This document shows, one piece after another, positions 1 through 9,229 of a stretch of 64,000 bases of DNA. The notes beneath the pieces are model-generated. The model did not search any database. It was not told the origin of the DNA and saw only the letters and a program-made list of their open reading frames with translations. The stretch is from contig NZ_AP018150.1 of the NCBI RefSeq assembly GCF_003966915.1, forward strand, positions 248,001 through 312,000, written 5' to 3'. Each line of letters starts with the position of its first letter. The first letter of the stretch is position 1. The translations under genes were made by a program, and so were the position numbers. The stretch is from Mycoavidus cysteinexigens (lineage in GTDB: Bacteria > Pseudomonadota > Gammaproteobacteria > Burkholderiales > Burkholderiaceae).

Positions 1-1009
1 TCTCTCTCAAACCATCTGTTAATTGAGAAATTTCGTCTTTACGTAGAGTCGATTCCCTTTCAAGATTTTCAATTCTTTGAGATTGTGTGGCTTGAGAATT
101 TTGCAAGTTCGCGCTTAATTCACTGATGCCCTTCTCAAGCGCATCAGTCTTACTTTTTGTGTTCATAATAAGTGGTCTGAGGCGCTTAAGGGTAGCGGCG
201 TAGTGATGGGCTACATCTATATTTTCTTTAAGTGCATTATCTAAAATTTCTTTTTCTGTCCTTGTTTCAAGTTCATCTTTCAAAATTTCAATTTGTTGAC
301 GTAAATTTTGAGTTAACTCGAAATGCTCTTTTTCTTTAACCTCTAGATTTTTAATTTGCTTAGATTGGTTTTTAAATTGACTCCATATAAAAAGGCTTGC
401 GCTGATGGCGACAGCAAAGTTCAAATAAGCTGTATGTGCAGGAGATATTAGCTGTAAAACTTTAGGTTCTAACTGATTGATCTGTTCGGGAATTCGATTG
501 AATAAAGTTTTAGCCAAGTCTAAAGGGTTAAGGGTATGGCCGTCTATTAGCTTAGATGGCAACATAATTTGTTCCACCTGCTTAAGAAGTCCATCAGGCA
601 TCTGTGCAGATTGGTTATCAAATTTCTGTTCCAAAAAGTTAACAGTATAGAGACGATAGAGTGCAGCAAAAGCGCATACAGGAAGAGGGGCTAGGTACAA
701 GAACTTTGGTTCTAGCTGACGGAATTTCGCAGTAATTCGATTGACGCTTTCTGAAATTGAGGCTAGGTGGTTAAAAATGCTACTTTTTGTCTGTTCCACC
801 TGTTGAGTCGCTTGGTCGACCTGTTGGCTGTGATCTATATTTTCTACAGAGTTGACGCGGTGCTGATCCAAAGGCTGAGGCGCATCCTGGGGAATATTTA
901 TCGGCTGATTAAATGCACTCTCCTCTGAGGAATTTCTATCGATCTCGTCTGGCCGATTGGGTTGAGAAGGGACTGATTGGACGGTTCGGAGACAGTTTTC
1001 AATTTGCAT
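1..1009 (-). CDS. Membrane-anchored coiled-coil protein, partial (C-terminus beyond the window)
   Basis: Reading leftward from an ATG at 1009, the frame stays open for 336 codons to the window edge, so the protein is incomplete. Residues 1-80 are polar, rich in Gln, Asn and Ser, and probably disordered. Hydrophobic segments lie at about 103-125 and 193-210, and from about 211 onward the sequence is a long charged, heptad-like region (many Lys, Glu, Leu, Gln) that looks like a coiled coil. The motif QLEPK occurs twice, at 98-102 and 179-183, each followed by a hydrophobic stretch and then a K/N-Q-S-x-Q tail, which suggests an internal duplication of about 80 residues. No family is recognised. 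The upstream ribosome-binding site is weak. It could be a host-interaction protein of an intracellular bacterium, but that is speculation. Confidence 0.7.
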   Translation of the reverse strand, partial: MQIENCLRTVQSVPSQPNRPDEIDRNSSEESAFNQPINIPQDAPQPLDQHRVNSVENIDHSQQVDQATQQVEQTKSSIFNHLASISESVNRITAKFRQLEPKFLYLAPLPVCAFAALYRLYTVNFLEQKFDNQSAQMPDGLLKQVEQIMLPSKLIDGHTLNPLDLAKTLFNRIPEQINQLEPKVLQLISPAHTAYLNFAVAISASLFIWSQFKNQSKQIKNLEVKEKEHFELTQNLRQQIEILKDELETRTEKEILDNALKENIDVAHHYAATLKRLRPLIMNTKSKTDALEKGISELSANLQNSQATQSQRIENLERESTLRKDEISQLTDGLRE

Positions 1010-1217
1010 GACACGCTCTGGTGAGAGTTATAGAATCTTTTATTATCAAATAAACTGTTGCGAAAATTAGAAAATTCATGATTGATAGTTTTATCGTTGT
1101 TTTAGTTTTAGCAGAATTTCAAAAAATATCAAATTTTTTATTAGACTGGCTAGCATTTTATTTTAAATTTTAATGGGTTTGTCTGAAATATTAAGAACAA
1201 GTAAAGTGGTGGTCAAA

Positions 1218-1480
1218 ATGCCAAGGCTAGGAAGTAGAGCCATATATCAGCGCTCGTATTTTTTGTGTTTTGGACAAATTTATTATTTGAGAGCTGCTAT
1301 GGTTAAATTTTTATTTAACCATACGGAAATGCTGTCGATGAATTAAACAATTTATATTCTGCTAATAACCCTTATTCTTGGGATAAGCGTGCAGCGAGAA
1401 AAAGCAACGAAGCTGTTGTGCCTGTACCAATGTCTATGTTTGACTTTAGCTCTCTAAATAGGTTAATTTATTCAATATGA
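1218..1480 (+). pseudogene. Possible remnant of a small gene split by a frameshift
   Basis: An ATG at 1218 opens a 42-codon frame ending at a stop at 1344-1346. A second frame, open from 1319 to the stop at 1478-1480, encodes about 53 residues of protein-like composition (including the stretches YSANNPYSWDKRAARK and PVPMSMFDFSSLNRL). The two frames overlap near a run of T residues at 1308-1316, where a single-base slip would join them. The family is not recognised. Chance open frames in AT-rich DNA are a real alternative. Confidence 0.25.
1298..1323. repeat. Perfect 11-bp inverted repeat with TTTT loop
   Basis: TATGGTTAAAT (1298-1308) is followed by TTTT and then ATTTAACCATA (1313-1323), a perfect palindrome able to form a hairpin. 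No T-run follows, so it is not a standard terminator. It could be a protein-binding site or the edge of a decayed element. Confidence 0.6.
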
Positions 1481-1662
1481 CCCTATTTGATTAATAATGA
1501 AAAATATGTTTTTAAATTAATCATTGATTGATGGGAAAAGGTGATTGTTTATCAATTATTCAAATGCCATAGGCTGTTTTTTTGGCTAAATGAATAATTC
1601 AAAAAATAAAATTAAATAAGTAGAGGCGGGGATTTAGGTTATTAAACAAGGAAGAGTTAAAT

Positions 1663-2403
1663 ATGGCAGTGTCGCAGAATATTCAAGATACGAATGCTTT
1701 TCAGATCAAGTCAGTCGGTACGTTAGCTGATCGTGTAACCCAAGTACTCGCTCAAAAAATAAAAAGCCAAGAGTTACGTCCTGATTCGCGGCTCACGGAA
1801 CATATCATGGCGAAACGTTTTGGCGTAAGCCGTACCGTTATCCGAGAGGCTATTTCGCGTTTAAAATCAGACGGCCTGGTGGAGGCGCGCCAAGGGTTGG
1901 GGACCGTGGTTTTGCGGCCAGATGCGGCGACTGTGTTTAGGATTGATGTTGGCGCAACAGATTCATTGCAAACTGTATTTCAGGTATTTGAATTGCGGCG
2001 TAGCATTGAGGGCGAAGCCGCGGCGCTCGCAGCGCAGCGCTGCACGCCTGAGCAATTGGTGCAAATCAAACAGGCGCTGGCAGCAATTGATGGGGCGGTG
2101 AAAAGGGGCTGTGACGCTGTTGATGAAGATTTTGCGTTACATAAAATTATTGCCTTAGCCACGGGCAATGCGCTTTATGCATCCTTGTTAGATTTTCTGA
2201 ATCACTTTATTTACGCATCGATTAAAGCGAGTCGCGCAAATCAGGTTAGCCGCATGGATTTTTCGTTACACGCGGAGCATCAAGCGATTATAGAGGCGAT
2301 TGCACGGGCAGATCCAGATGCAGCGCGGCGAGCGGCCATAACGCATATTGATAATGCTACGGCTAGGGTGCGTATGGCAAATCTCGAAGGCAAGAGTCAG
2401 TAG
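1663..2403 (+). CDS. GntR-family transcriptional regulator, FadR/FCD subfamily
   Basis: A 246-residue DNA-binding regulator. Residues about 17-85 form a winged helix-turn-helix (RLTEHIMAKRFGVSRTVIRE, then the wing GLVEARQGLGTVV). Residues about 100-235 are an all-helical FCD ligand-binding domain with the Asp/His residues (DEDFALH, EHQAII, ITHID) that bind metal and a carboxylate ligand in this subfamily. An ATG start follows the purine-rich site AAGGAAGAG. FCD regulators usually control adjacent catabolic genes for organic acids or sugars, but no such gene is nearby. It lies convergent with the LysR gene 44 bp away. The effector and targets cannot be read from the sequence. Confidence 0.88.
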   Translation: MAVSQNIQDTNAFQIKSVGTLADRVTQVLAQKIKSQELRPDSRLTEHIMAKRFGVSRTVIREAISRLKSDGLVEARQGLGTVVLRPDAATVFRIDVGATDSLQTVFQVFELRRSIEGEAAALAAQRCTPEQLVQIKQALAAIDGAVKRGCDAVDEDFALHKIIALATGNALYASLLDFLNHFIYASIKASRANQVSRMDFSLHAEHQAIIEAIARADPDAARRAAITHIDNATARVRMANLEGKSQ

Positions 2404-2447
2404 GTTGGTTTGCGGGGAGGAGCGGGGCGCGCTAAAGCGGCCCGTTT

Positions 2448-3362
2448 CTATCTTGCATGGGAATCATCACGCGCTAAGAGTTGCGTTGCGAGTTCGACAA
2501 ATGCTCGTGTCTTAGCGGGTAAGTGGCGTTGGCTTGAGTAGACTAGCGAAATTTGTTCGTTTGCCTCCGGTACGCTATATTCAGGCAGAATCCTTTTTAG
2601 CTTACCTTTTGCTAAATCTTTATCCACCATAGTCTGCGGCAAAATTGCGATGCCAATGCCCGCGAGCGCCGCTTCGCGTAATTTCGCCAAATCATTGACT
2701 ACGTAAGAGGGTTCAATGGCTATTTGACGGCTTTCGCGTGGACTGACAAAGGTCCAAGTGGAGTTGGAGGTGCGTTGTGTCGGCCCGGCAAAGGTATGCT
2801 GCGCGAGTGCGTTGAGAGAATGGGGCGCACCGCCTTGCTGAGCAAGGTAGCTTGGAGCCGCCACAATGGCTGATTCAATTGTTAACAGTGGGTGTTGAGT
2901 CATGCTTGCACTAGTGATTGAACCCGTAGCGACGAGACTGGCGTCAAAGCCGTTTTCGATTAAATCTACCGGTCTGTGCCCGAGCGTGAGTTGTAATTTT
3001 ACCTCTGGGTAGCGTGTGCGGTAGGTGCTAAGCAGGGGGGTTAAATTAGCCAGTGAGAGAGCGGCTGACGCGAAAATTTTTAAAGTTCCGCAAGGCACGC
3101 TGGACATTTGGGTTGCGTTGGCTTCGATCGCCTCAATTTGCATTAGGATATGGCGGCATCCATCTGCATAAGCGCGACCCGCTTCAGTTAACGATAGACA
3201 GCGAGTTGTCCGCTGTAGTAGCTGAGTATTTAAATGTGCTTCGAGCAGCGCTACATAACGCGTGATGACTGCGTTTGACAATTTAAGTTTGGTGGCCGCT
3301 CGCCCGAAGCTGCCGCTTTCGGCAACTTGCAGGAAAACACGCATGGCTTGCAGTTGATTCAT
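2448..3362 (-). CDS. LysR-family transcriptional regulator
   Basis: A 304-residue protein of typical LysR length. Residues 1-60 carry the helix-turn-helix (VFLQVAESGSFGRAATKLKL, then SNAVITRYVALLEAHL and the RTTRCLSLTEAG wing). Residues about 90-300 are the periplasmic-binding-protein-like effector domain. It resembles the large group of Burkholderia LysR proteins whose genes are often next to, and control, a divergent gene. Here there is no nearby divergent gene: upstream (above 3362) lies 180 bp of AT-rich DNA and then dciA on the same strand. Targets are unknown. Confidence 0.88.
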   Translation of the reverse strand: MNQLQAMRVFLQVAESGSFGRAATKLKLSNAVITRYVALLEAHLNTQLLQRTTRCLSLTEAGRAYADGCRHILMQIEAIEANATQMSSVPCGTLKIFASAALSLANLTPLLSTYRTRYPEVKLQLTLGHRPVDLIENGFDASLVATGSITSASMTQHPLLTIESAIVAAPSYLAQQGGAPHSLNALAQHTFAGPTQRTSNSTWTFVSPRESRQIAIEPSYVVNDLAKLREAALAGIGIAILPQTMVDKDLAKGKLKRILPEYSVPEANEQISLVYSSQRHLPAKTRAFVELATQLLARDDSHAR

Positions 3363-3543
3363 ACTTTAAAGTGAGTGAGTGTTTTGACGCAAACAGAAAA
3401 TGAATGCAAGATTGTTTTGTGTCGAACATGATGCAGTGTTTCACTCTCTACTCATATAAGAATGATCTTAAAAAATTAAAAAAAACAGAAAAAATAAGGT
3501 ATTAATATTGCTTATAAGGGTATTAGATTTTTTATATTTTTTC

Positions 3544-4014
3544 TCAAGAAATTTTTGTTTGATGCTCGATCATCTGCGTTATGGCGTTTTGCAGTGGCGA
3601 AGGTGCAATTTTTTGGCATAAGTCCTGCAAACAAGCTAAGCCAGTCTTTGATAAATGTGCTTCTTTGGCTGCGAGGGTGGGTTTTGTTTGAGGTGATTGC
3701 ACGCGGATTTTAATCGTGTCTACAGACCAGCCACGTTGTTGTAACGCTTGCAATAAACTCGGCTCTAAATGGCGTAAGCGTGCAGCGAGTGCATTATGTG
3801 CGGTGAGCAGAGTAAGTAGGCCATTTTTGATTGGCCCAACGGAAATGTTGGGCGCTAGATAATTTGGTAAAGCGGTGGCTAAATCCTGTTTTAGGGCTGA
3901 AATTTGTTCAATGCCGGCGCGTAGTTGGGCGAAAGTTTCATTGCGCTCCAGCAATTTGACGACGGGTGATGCGTTGGCCGGGGGGGGCGCTTTTTTAAAG
4001 TTTTGGAAGCTCAT
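3544..4014 (-). CDS. dciA: DciA-like DUF721 protein (replicative helicase loader)
   Basis: A 156-residue protein with the DUF721 signature: an N-terminal segment, then about residues 45-105 with LTLLTAHNALAARLRHLEP and a final strand region (DTIKIRVQ). The family includes DciA, which assists loading of the replicative helicase DnaB in bacteria lacking DnaC. In Burkholderiaceae a DUF721 gene lies just upstream of and divergent from secA, and that arrangement is kept here. The usual M23-type peptidase gene between them is replaced by the gene at 4153-4992. The family call is firm; the role is by homology. Confidence 0.75.
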   Translation of the reverse strand: MSFQNFKKAPPPANASPVVKLLERNETFAQLRAGIEQISALKQDLATALPNYLAPNISVGPIKNGLLTLLTAHNALAARLRHLEPSLLQALQQRGWSVDTIKIRVQSPQTKPTLAAKEAHLSKTGLACLQDLCQKIAPSPLQNAITQMIEHQTKIS

Positions 4015-4152
4015 AGTTGGCTTGATCTTACATCAACTTAGCTATATTTTGTGTTCGCTAAGTACCTGTATATTTCGCGAGTTTTTACGTGAGGCTTTTC
4101 TTTATAAGGGAAGATTTTTATATCTCAGCACCTAATAAACGATGAGAAGCCT

Positions 4153-4992
4153 ATGAAAAACTCTTTTTCCTGTGAAGAAATTCCACTTATCCCAGTTACT
4201 ACTGTTTCTGACGAGCAGCACGTTCAAGAAAGCAAGACTGAGCCTCAATCGAGATTCTTTTCGTTAGGGAATTTAGTTGGGTTAAAAAATAAAAATGGAA
4301 GAGGTCGTCAAAAATCTACAGAGTCTTCTCCGCAAGTTATAAAAAAACCTGACGCTCAAAAAAGGTATGCACTGTCTACGGAAGAGGATTTCACAATCCG
4401 GTGTAACGCTAGGGCCCACGCAATAGATCATAAAATTTCAAGGAAAAAATGTTTTTATTTTGATACGCAAATTATGATAGACCAGGATCATGTTCGCACT
4501 ATAAATAAAAGCGGAACTTTATATAAAAACGAATTCGGCACCTCTATTTCTCCTGAGAGTAAATTGCTACAAAAGGTTAGGTTAACTGACCGTTTGGATA
4601 TACATGGTCATGGTAATGAAAAATTTTTCTCAGGTATGCCGGCAGAAGAATTAGCATACGCTCTCAAGAACGCTGGATTGAGTGAGGTAGGTATTCTCAA
4701 ATTACAATCTTGCAATGTTGGAAAGGGAAAAGAAGAAAGTTTTCTGTATAAGTTTAAAGGCGCGCTTAACAGTCAAGGAATTAATTTTGGTTATATTTGT
4801 GGCCCTACAGGTTACTTGACAGATTGGAGATTCGCCGTAGAAACAGCGAAATTTAAATGCAATATTCGAGGGCTTCCCTTTGTTTTTAAAAAAACAGTTA
4901 ACGGTTTCATGCCGGAAATATTTGGCCTACAGGTTGTAAAGGGAAACCTGGATATTGTTTTTCCTGGAACAAGGTACAACCTTCCTATCTAA
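4153..4992 (+). CDS. Putative C80-type cysteine peptidase domain protein (RTX/clostridial-toxin CPD-like), candidate effector
   Basis: A 279-residue protein, AT-rich compared with its neighbours, with no visible signal peptide or membrane segment. Residues 1-75 are polar and likely disordered. The remainder resembles the cysteine protease domain that cleaves MARTX and large clostridial toxins after binding inositol hexakisphosphate. A strand ending in LDIHGHG (His153) is followed about 34 residues later by LKLQSCNVG (Cys187), matching the VxGHG...xGCSxG His/Cys arrangement of peptidase family C80. Between them is the helix PAEELAYALKNAG, and after them a helix-strand unit (SFLYKFKGALNSQGINFGY). 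Many Lys/Arg residues could bind phosphates. A GAGAAG ribosome-binding site precedes the ATG. It is probably a stand-alone secreted or injected effector, but substrate and secretion route are unknown. The match is from motif and fold pattern only. Confidence 0.6.
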   Translation: MKNSFSCEEIPLIPVTTVSDEQHVQESKTEPQSRFFSLGNLVGLKNKNGRGRQKSTESSPQVIKKPDAQKRYALSTEEDFTIRCNARAHAIDHKISRKKCFYFDTQIMIDQDHVRTINKSGTLYKNEFGTSISPESKLLQKVRLTDRLDIHGHGNEKFFSGMPAEELAYALKNAGLSEVGILKLQSCNVGKGKEESFLYKFKGALNSQGINFGYICGPTGYLTDWRFAVETAKFKCNIRGLPFVFKKTVNGFMPEIFGLQVVKGNLDIVFPGTRYNLPI

Positions 4993-5021
4993 AGGCTGAT
5001 GGGCGCAAGCTGTTTGCTTGA

Positions 5022-5111
5022 AGTTATACGTTAGCGCTATGTTTTCCCTGTATTGCAGGGCAGAGTAGCATGATAAACTCTACTCTTTATTCCATAGCGT
5101 TAGCAGTTATA
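5022..5111. mobile_element. MITE-like 75-bp palindromic element with flanking 7-bp direct repeats
   Basis: Bases 5030-5104 start with GTTAGCGCTATG and end with CATAGCGTTAGC, imperfect terminal inverted repeats (10 of 12 positions). Inside are two further hairpins: CCCTG-TATTG-CAGGG (5046-5060) and AGAGTAG...CTACTCT (5062-5086), giving a three-way-junction shape. The element is flanked by AGTTATA at 5022-5028 and 5105-5111, which looks like a target-site duplication. It ends 19 bp before the secA ATG. Alternatives are a structured secA leader or a terminator for the preceding gene. No transposase is present, and I found no second copy in this window. Confidence 0.4.
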
Positions 5112-5123
5112 ACCTTATAAGCG

Positions 5124-7895
5124 ATGATTGCAGGACTTCTCAAAAAGATTTTTGGCAGCCGTAACCAGCGGTTGCTTAAGCAATACCAAAAAACTGTCGT
5201 TGCGATCAATGCGCTTGAGGCGCAGTTCGAGAAACTGACTGACGAACAATTGCAAGCGTGCACAGCACTCTTTAGACAACGAGTCGCAGCTGGCGAATCG
5301 CTTGAGCAGCTCTTGCCAGAAGCGTTTGCGGTGTGCCGCGAAGCGAGCCGGCGCGTGCTTAAAATGCGCCACTTTGATACGCAGCTTATCGGCGGCATGG
5401 CGTTGCATTATGGCAAGATTGCTGAGATGCGCACCGGCGAAGGTAAAACGCTGGTGGCAACCCTGGCCGCTTATCTCAATGCGTTAGCGGGTCGCGGCGT
5501 GCATGTGGTGACGGTGAATGATTACCTGGCGCAGCGTGATGCTGAGTGGATGGGTCGTCTTTACCATTTTCTGGGTTTGTCAGTTGGTGTTAATTTGTCG
5601 CAGATGGAGCCTGAGGCTAAACGTGAGGCGTATGCGGCTGATATTACGTATGGCACCAATAATGAATTTGGTTTCGATTATTTGCGCGATAACATGGTGT
5701 ATGAAGTTGGTGCGCGGGTGCAACGTGAACTTAATTTCGCGATTGTCGATGAAGTCGATTCAATTCTGATTGATGAAGCGCGTACGCCGCTAATTATTTC
5801 AGGCCAAGCAGAAGATCATACGGAATTATATTTAAGGATGAATGCGCTGCCGCCACTGCTTGAGCGCCAACTTGGTGAAGAAAAAGCGGACGGGAGCGGG
5901 GTTGAAAAGCCAGGCGATTACACCCTTGATGAAAAAGCGCGCCAAGTCTTTTTGACTGAACTCGGTCATGAAAAAGCAGAAAATTTGTTGGCCCAATGGG
6001 GGTTGATTGGCGCTGGGGAAAGTTTGTATGCGCCGCAAAACATTACGTTAATGCATCATGTGTATGCCGCGCTGCGGGCGCATACGTTATTTCACCGCGA
6101 TCAGCATTACGTCGTGCAAAATGCTGAAGTGATGATTGTGGACGAATTCACTGGCCGTTTAATGGCTGGCCGTCGTTGGTCGGATGGTTTGCATCAAGCG
6201 GTTGAGGCGAAAGAAGGCGTACATATTCAACACGAAAATCAAACGCTCGCGTCTATCACTTTTCAGAATTATTTTCGGATGTACGCCACGCTGGCTGGGA
6301 TGACCGGAACGGCGGATACGGAAGCGCACGAATTTCAGCAAATTTATGGGCTTGAAACCGTCATCATCCCGACTAACCGAGTTAGCCAGCGGACTGACTA
6401 TCAGGATCAAATTTATAAAAGTGCGCGCGAACGCTATGAAGCGGTGATCGCTGATATTCGCGCTTGCTATGAGCGGGGACAGCCAGTATTGGTGGGGACT
6501 ACATCAATTGAAAACTCAGAGTTGCTAGCGTCATTATTGACGCACGCGAAGTTGCCGCACCAAGTCCTGAATGCTAAGCAGCATGCGCGCGAGGCGGAAA
6601 TCATCGCGCAAGCAGGCCGTCCTAAAATGGTGACCATTGCCACGAATATGGCTGGCCGGGGGACGGACATTGTATTGGGTGGGAATGTTGAGAAGCAAGC
6701 GAGTTTCATTGAGGCGAATGAAACCTTAGCTGCTGATGAAAAAGCGCGCCGGATCCAGCATTTGCATGATGAATGGCAGGCTTTACATGATGCGGTTAAA
6801 GTGGCGGGCGGTTTGCATATTATCGGCACTGAGCGGCATGAAGCGCGCCGCATCGATAATCAATTACGCGGTCGAGCTGGACGGCAAGGGGATCCTGGCT
6901 CTTCGCGTTTTTATCTCTCGCTCGAAGATCCATTATTGCGCATCTTCGCCGGTGACCGTGTGCGCGCGATTATGGAGCGTCTTAAAATGCCCGATGGCGA
7001 GGCGATTGAGGCGAGCATCGTCACGCGCTCCATTGAGTCGGCGCAGCGTCGGGTGGAGGCGCGTAATTTTGATGTGCGTAAGCAACTACTGGAATATGAT
7101 GATGTCGCCAACGATCAACGCCGCGTGATTTACCAGCAGCGTAATGAATTGCTCGAAGCGACCGATATTTCGGAGACGATCGCGGCTATGAGCGAGAGCG
7201 TGTTTACAGTGCTGGTGCATACTTTTGCACCGCCAGGTAGTATTGAAGAGCAGTGGGATCTGCCAAGTTTGGCACAAGTTTTGCACGATGATTGGCAGCT
7301 TGTGCTCAATTTTGAGCAGGCTGTTAAGGATGCTGATGTAGTGTCTGATGCAGACATTTTGCAGTATGTGTTGACTGTGGTGCATCAATCCTATCAAAGC
7401 AAGGTGGCGCAGATTGGGCGTGAAGCGTTTAACGGATTTGAGCGCTCGATTATGCTGCAAACGCTCGATGCGCGTTGGCGTGAGCATCTGGCGGCATTAG
7501 ACCATTTGCGGCAAGGCATTCATCTGCGCGGTTATGCGCAGAAAAACCCCAAACAAGAATATAAACGTGAAGCTTTTGAACTTTTTGCGCAGTTACTTGA
7601 TGCAATCAAGTTAGAGGCAATACGGATTGTTATGAATGTGCGCATTCAGTCGGTTGAACAGATCGAACAAGCGACTGAGCAGTTTGAGGAAAAAGCCGCT
7701 CAGCACGATAATATGCATTTTCAACACGCTGAGTTTGCTGGAGCAATCGCTAATCAATCTGGCTCTGAGCTGGAGCACAATGCGCCTGCCAGCCATTCGC
7801 CGCTACGTGAAATAGCACCTAAAGTCGGTCGGAATAGTCCATGCCCTTGTGGTAGTGGTAAAAAATATAAGCAATGTCACGGTCAGTTGGCGTGA
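5124..7895 (+). CDS. secA: Protein translocase ATPase subunit SecA
   Basis: A 923-residue preprotein translocase motor that drives unfolded secretory proteins through SecYEG by ATP hydrolysis. The Walker A motif is GEGKT (105-109), the DEVDS Walker B region lies near residue 209, and the helicase C-lobe motif [14 protein letters not shown] is intact. The C-terminal zinc/SecB-binding tail has Cys907, Cys909, Cys918 and His919. Length is normal for betaproteobacteria. The ATG at 5124 has no clear Shine-Dalgarno sequence: the 20 bases upstream are TA-rich and abut the palindromic element at 5030-5104, so translation initiation may be weak or altered. argJ follows 55 bp downstream. Confidence 0.98.
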   Translation: MIAGLLKKIFGSRNQRLLKQYQKTVVAINALEAQFEKLTDEQLQACTALFRQRVAAGESLEQLLPEAFAVCREASRRVLKMRHFDTQLIGGMALHYGKIAEMRTGEGKTLVATLAAYLNALAGRGVHVVTVNDYLAQRDAEWMGRLYHFLGLSVGVNLSQMEPEAKREAYAADITYGTNNEFGFDYLRDNMVYEVGARVQRELNFAIVDEVDSILIDEARTPLIISGQAEDHTELYLRMNALPPLLERQLGEEKADGSGVEKPGDYTLDEKARQVFLTELGHEKAENLLAQWGLIGAGESLYAPQNITLMHHVYAALRAHTLFHRDQHYVVQNAEVMIVDEFTGRLMAGRRWSDGLHQAVEAKEGVHIQHENQTLASITFQNYFRMYATLAGMTGTADTEAHEFQQIYGLETVIIPTNRVSQRTDYQDQIYKSARERYEAVIADIRACYERGQPVLVGTTSIENSELLASLLTHAKLPHQVLNAKQHAREAEIIAQAGRPKMVTIATNMAGRGTDIVLGGNVEKQASFIEANETLAADEKARRIQHLHDEWQALHDAVKVAGGLHIIGTERHEARRIDNQLRGRAGRQGDPGSSRFYLSLEDPLLRIFAGDRVRAIMERLKMPDGEAIEASIVTRSIESAQRRVEARNFDVRKQLLEYDDVANDQRRVIYQQRNELLEATDISETIAAMSESVFTVLVHTFAPPGSIEEQWDLPSLAQVLHDDWQLVLNFEQAVKDADVVSDADILQYVLTVVHQSYQSKVAQIGREAFNGFERSIMLQTLDARWREHLAALDHLRQGIHLRGYAQKNPKQEYKREAFELFAQLLDAIKLEAIRIVMNVRIQSVEQIEQATEQFEEKAAQHDNMHFQHAEFAGAIANQSGSELEHNAPASHSPLREIAPKVGRNSPCPCGSGKKYKQCHGQLA

Positions 7896-7950
7896 CGCGT
7901 TCTCTGTAAACATAAATATCTGTCTGGTGCTTTGGTAAATCGGGTTTTAA

Positions 7951-9192
7951 ATGGCCGTCAATTTTCCTCTAATTTGTCCTGAGCAGCTCTATCCTGTGGC
8001 TGGAGTTACGCTGGGTTGGGCTAAAGCAAATATTCGCAAGCCTAATCGTAAAGATTTGCTAGTACTGGCGTTGGATGAAGGCGCAACGGTATCGGCTGTA
8101 TTTACAACCAATCGTTTCTGCGCGGCCCCAGTGATCGTAAGCCGCGAGCATTTGGCGCATGTGCGTAGTGGTGGGATGGGTGTGCGCGCGCTGGTGGTCA
8201 ATACAGGTAATGCGAATGCTGGCACGGGTGAAGAGGGCCTGGCTCATGCGCATGAGGTGTGTTCTAGATTGGCGCAACTGGCCGGAGTCACTGCGCAGCA
8301 GGTATTGCCCTTTTCAACCGGCGTGATCCTTGAACCGCTTCCGGTCGAGCGTTTGAGTGCAGCGCTACCCGCAGCGTGGGCCACGCGCGCGCCGGCGCAG
8401 TGGTTTGATGCTGCCGAAGCGATTATGACAACTGATACTCGCGCCAAGGCGGCTTCGCGGCGTGTCGTAATCGGTACTGAGCAAATCACCCTCACTGGCA
8501 TCAGCAAGGGTGCTGGCATGATTCGGCCTAATATGGCAACCATGCTTAGTTTTATTGCAACGGATGCCGGGTTCACCCAGCCCGTGCTTGATAGCCTGAC
8601 TAAACATGCTGCGGATCGTTCATTTAATTGCATTACGGTCGATGGCGACACTTCGACGAATGATTCCTTCGTTATTATTGCAACCGGCCAAGCTGATCTA
8701 CCGTTGATCACTTCGATGGAGGATCCAGCCTATATTGTGCTGCGCGATGCGATCACCGAATTGGCTCAAACGCTCGCGCAGTTGATTGTGCGCGATGCCG
8801 AAGGCGCCACAAAATTTATTACGCTTCAGGTTGAAGGGGGGGCGACGCTCGCGGAATGTCGGCAGATTGCCTATGCGATTGGCCATTCGCCGCTCGTCAA
8901 AACGGCTTTTTTTGCCTCTGATCCAAACCTTGGGCGCATTTTATGCGCTATCGGTTATGCGGAGATTGCTAACCTTGAAGTCAACCAAATTGATTTATAT
9001 CTGGATGATGTTTGGGTGGTGAAAGAAGGCGGCCGTCATCCTAGCTATCTTGAGGAAGAGGGGCAGCGCGTAATGCAAAAACCTGAGATCACGGTACGCG
9101 TTGTATTGAAGCGTGGTCACGCCAAAGCGGTAATTTGGACGAGTGATTTGTCGCATGAATATGTGAGTATTAATGCAGATTACCGCTCTTAA
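7951..9192 (+). CDS. argJ: Bifunctional glutamate N-acetyltransferase / ornithine acetyltransferase
   Basis: A 413-residue enzyme of the arginine pathway that transfers acetyl from N-acetylornithine to glutamate and so recycles the acetyl group. It self-cleaves into alpha and beta chains: the motif [13 protein letters not shown] is present, with Thr197 as the expected nucleophile and new N-terminus. The glycine-rich NTGNANAGTG segment (84-93) of the alpha chain is also intact. It sits between secA and the DUF815 ATPase, the usual Burkholderiaceae position. Its presence implies at least part of de novo arginine synthesis is kept. Confidence 0.96.
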   Translation: MAVNFPLICPEQLYPVAGVTLGWAKANIRKPNRKDLLVLALDEGATVSAVFTTNRFCAAPVIVSREHLAHVRSGGMGVRALVVNTGNANAGTGEEGLAHAHEVCSRLAQLAGVTAQQVLPFSTGVILEPLPVERLSAALPAAWATRAPAQWFDAAEAIMTTDTRAKAASRRVVIGTEQITLTGISKGAGMIRPNMATMLSFIATDAGFTQPVLDSLTKHAADRSFNCITVDGDTSTNDSFVIIATGQADLPLITSMEDPAYIVLRDAITELAQTLAQLIVRDAEGATKFITLQVEGGATLAECRQIAYAIGHSPLVKTAFFASDPNLGRILCAIGYAEIANLEVNQIDLYLDDVWVVKEGGRHPSYLEEEGQRVMQKPEITVRVVLKRGHAKAVIWTSDLSHEYVSINADYRS

Positions 9193-9229
9193 ACTCTGAT
9201 GAATACTGCTAGATGAACGGGTTAGTTAG

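Larger units (their letters stand above)
1010..1662. other. AT-rich intergenic region with no intact gene
   Basis: About 650 bases separate the leftward coiled-coil gene from the GntR gene. The stretch is visibly AT-rich, with many A/T homopolymers. It contains a perfect short inverted repeat (1298-1323) and a pair of short adjoining reading frames that may be a decayed gene (1218-1480); both are listed separately. The last part carries a purine-rich ribosome-binding site (AAGGAAGAG, about 1649) for the GntR gene. I see no RNA gene here. Confidence 0.6.
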
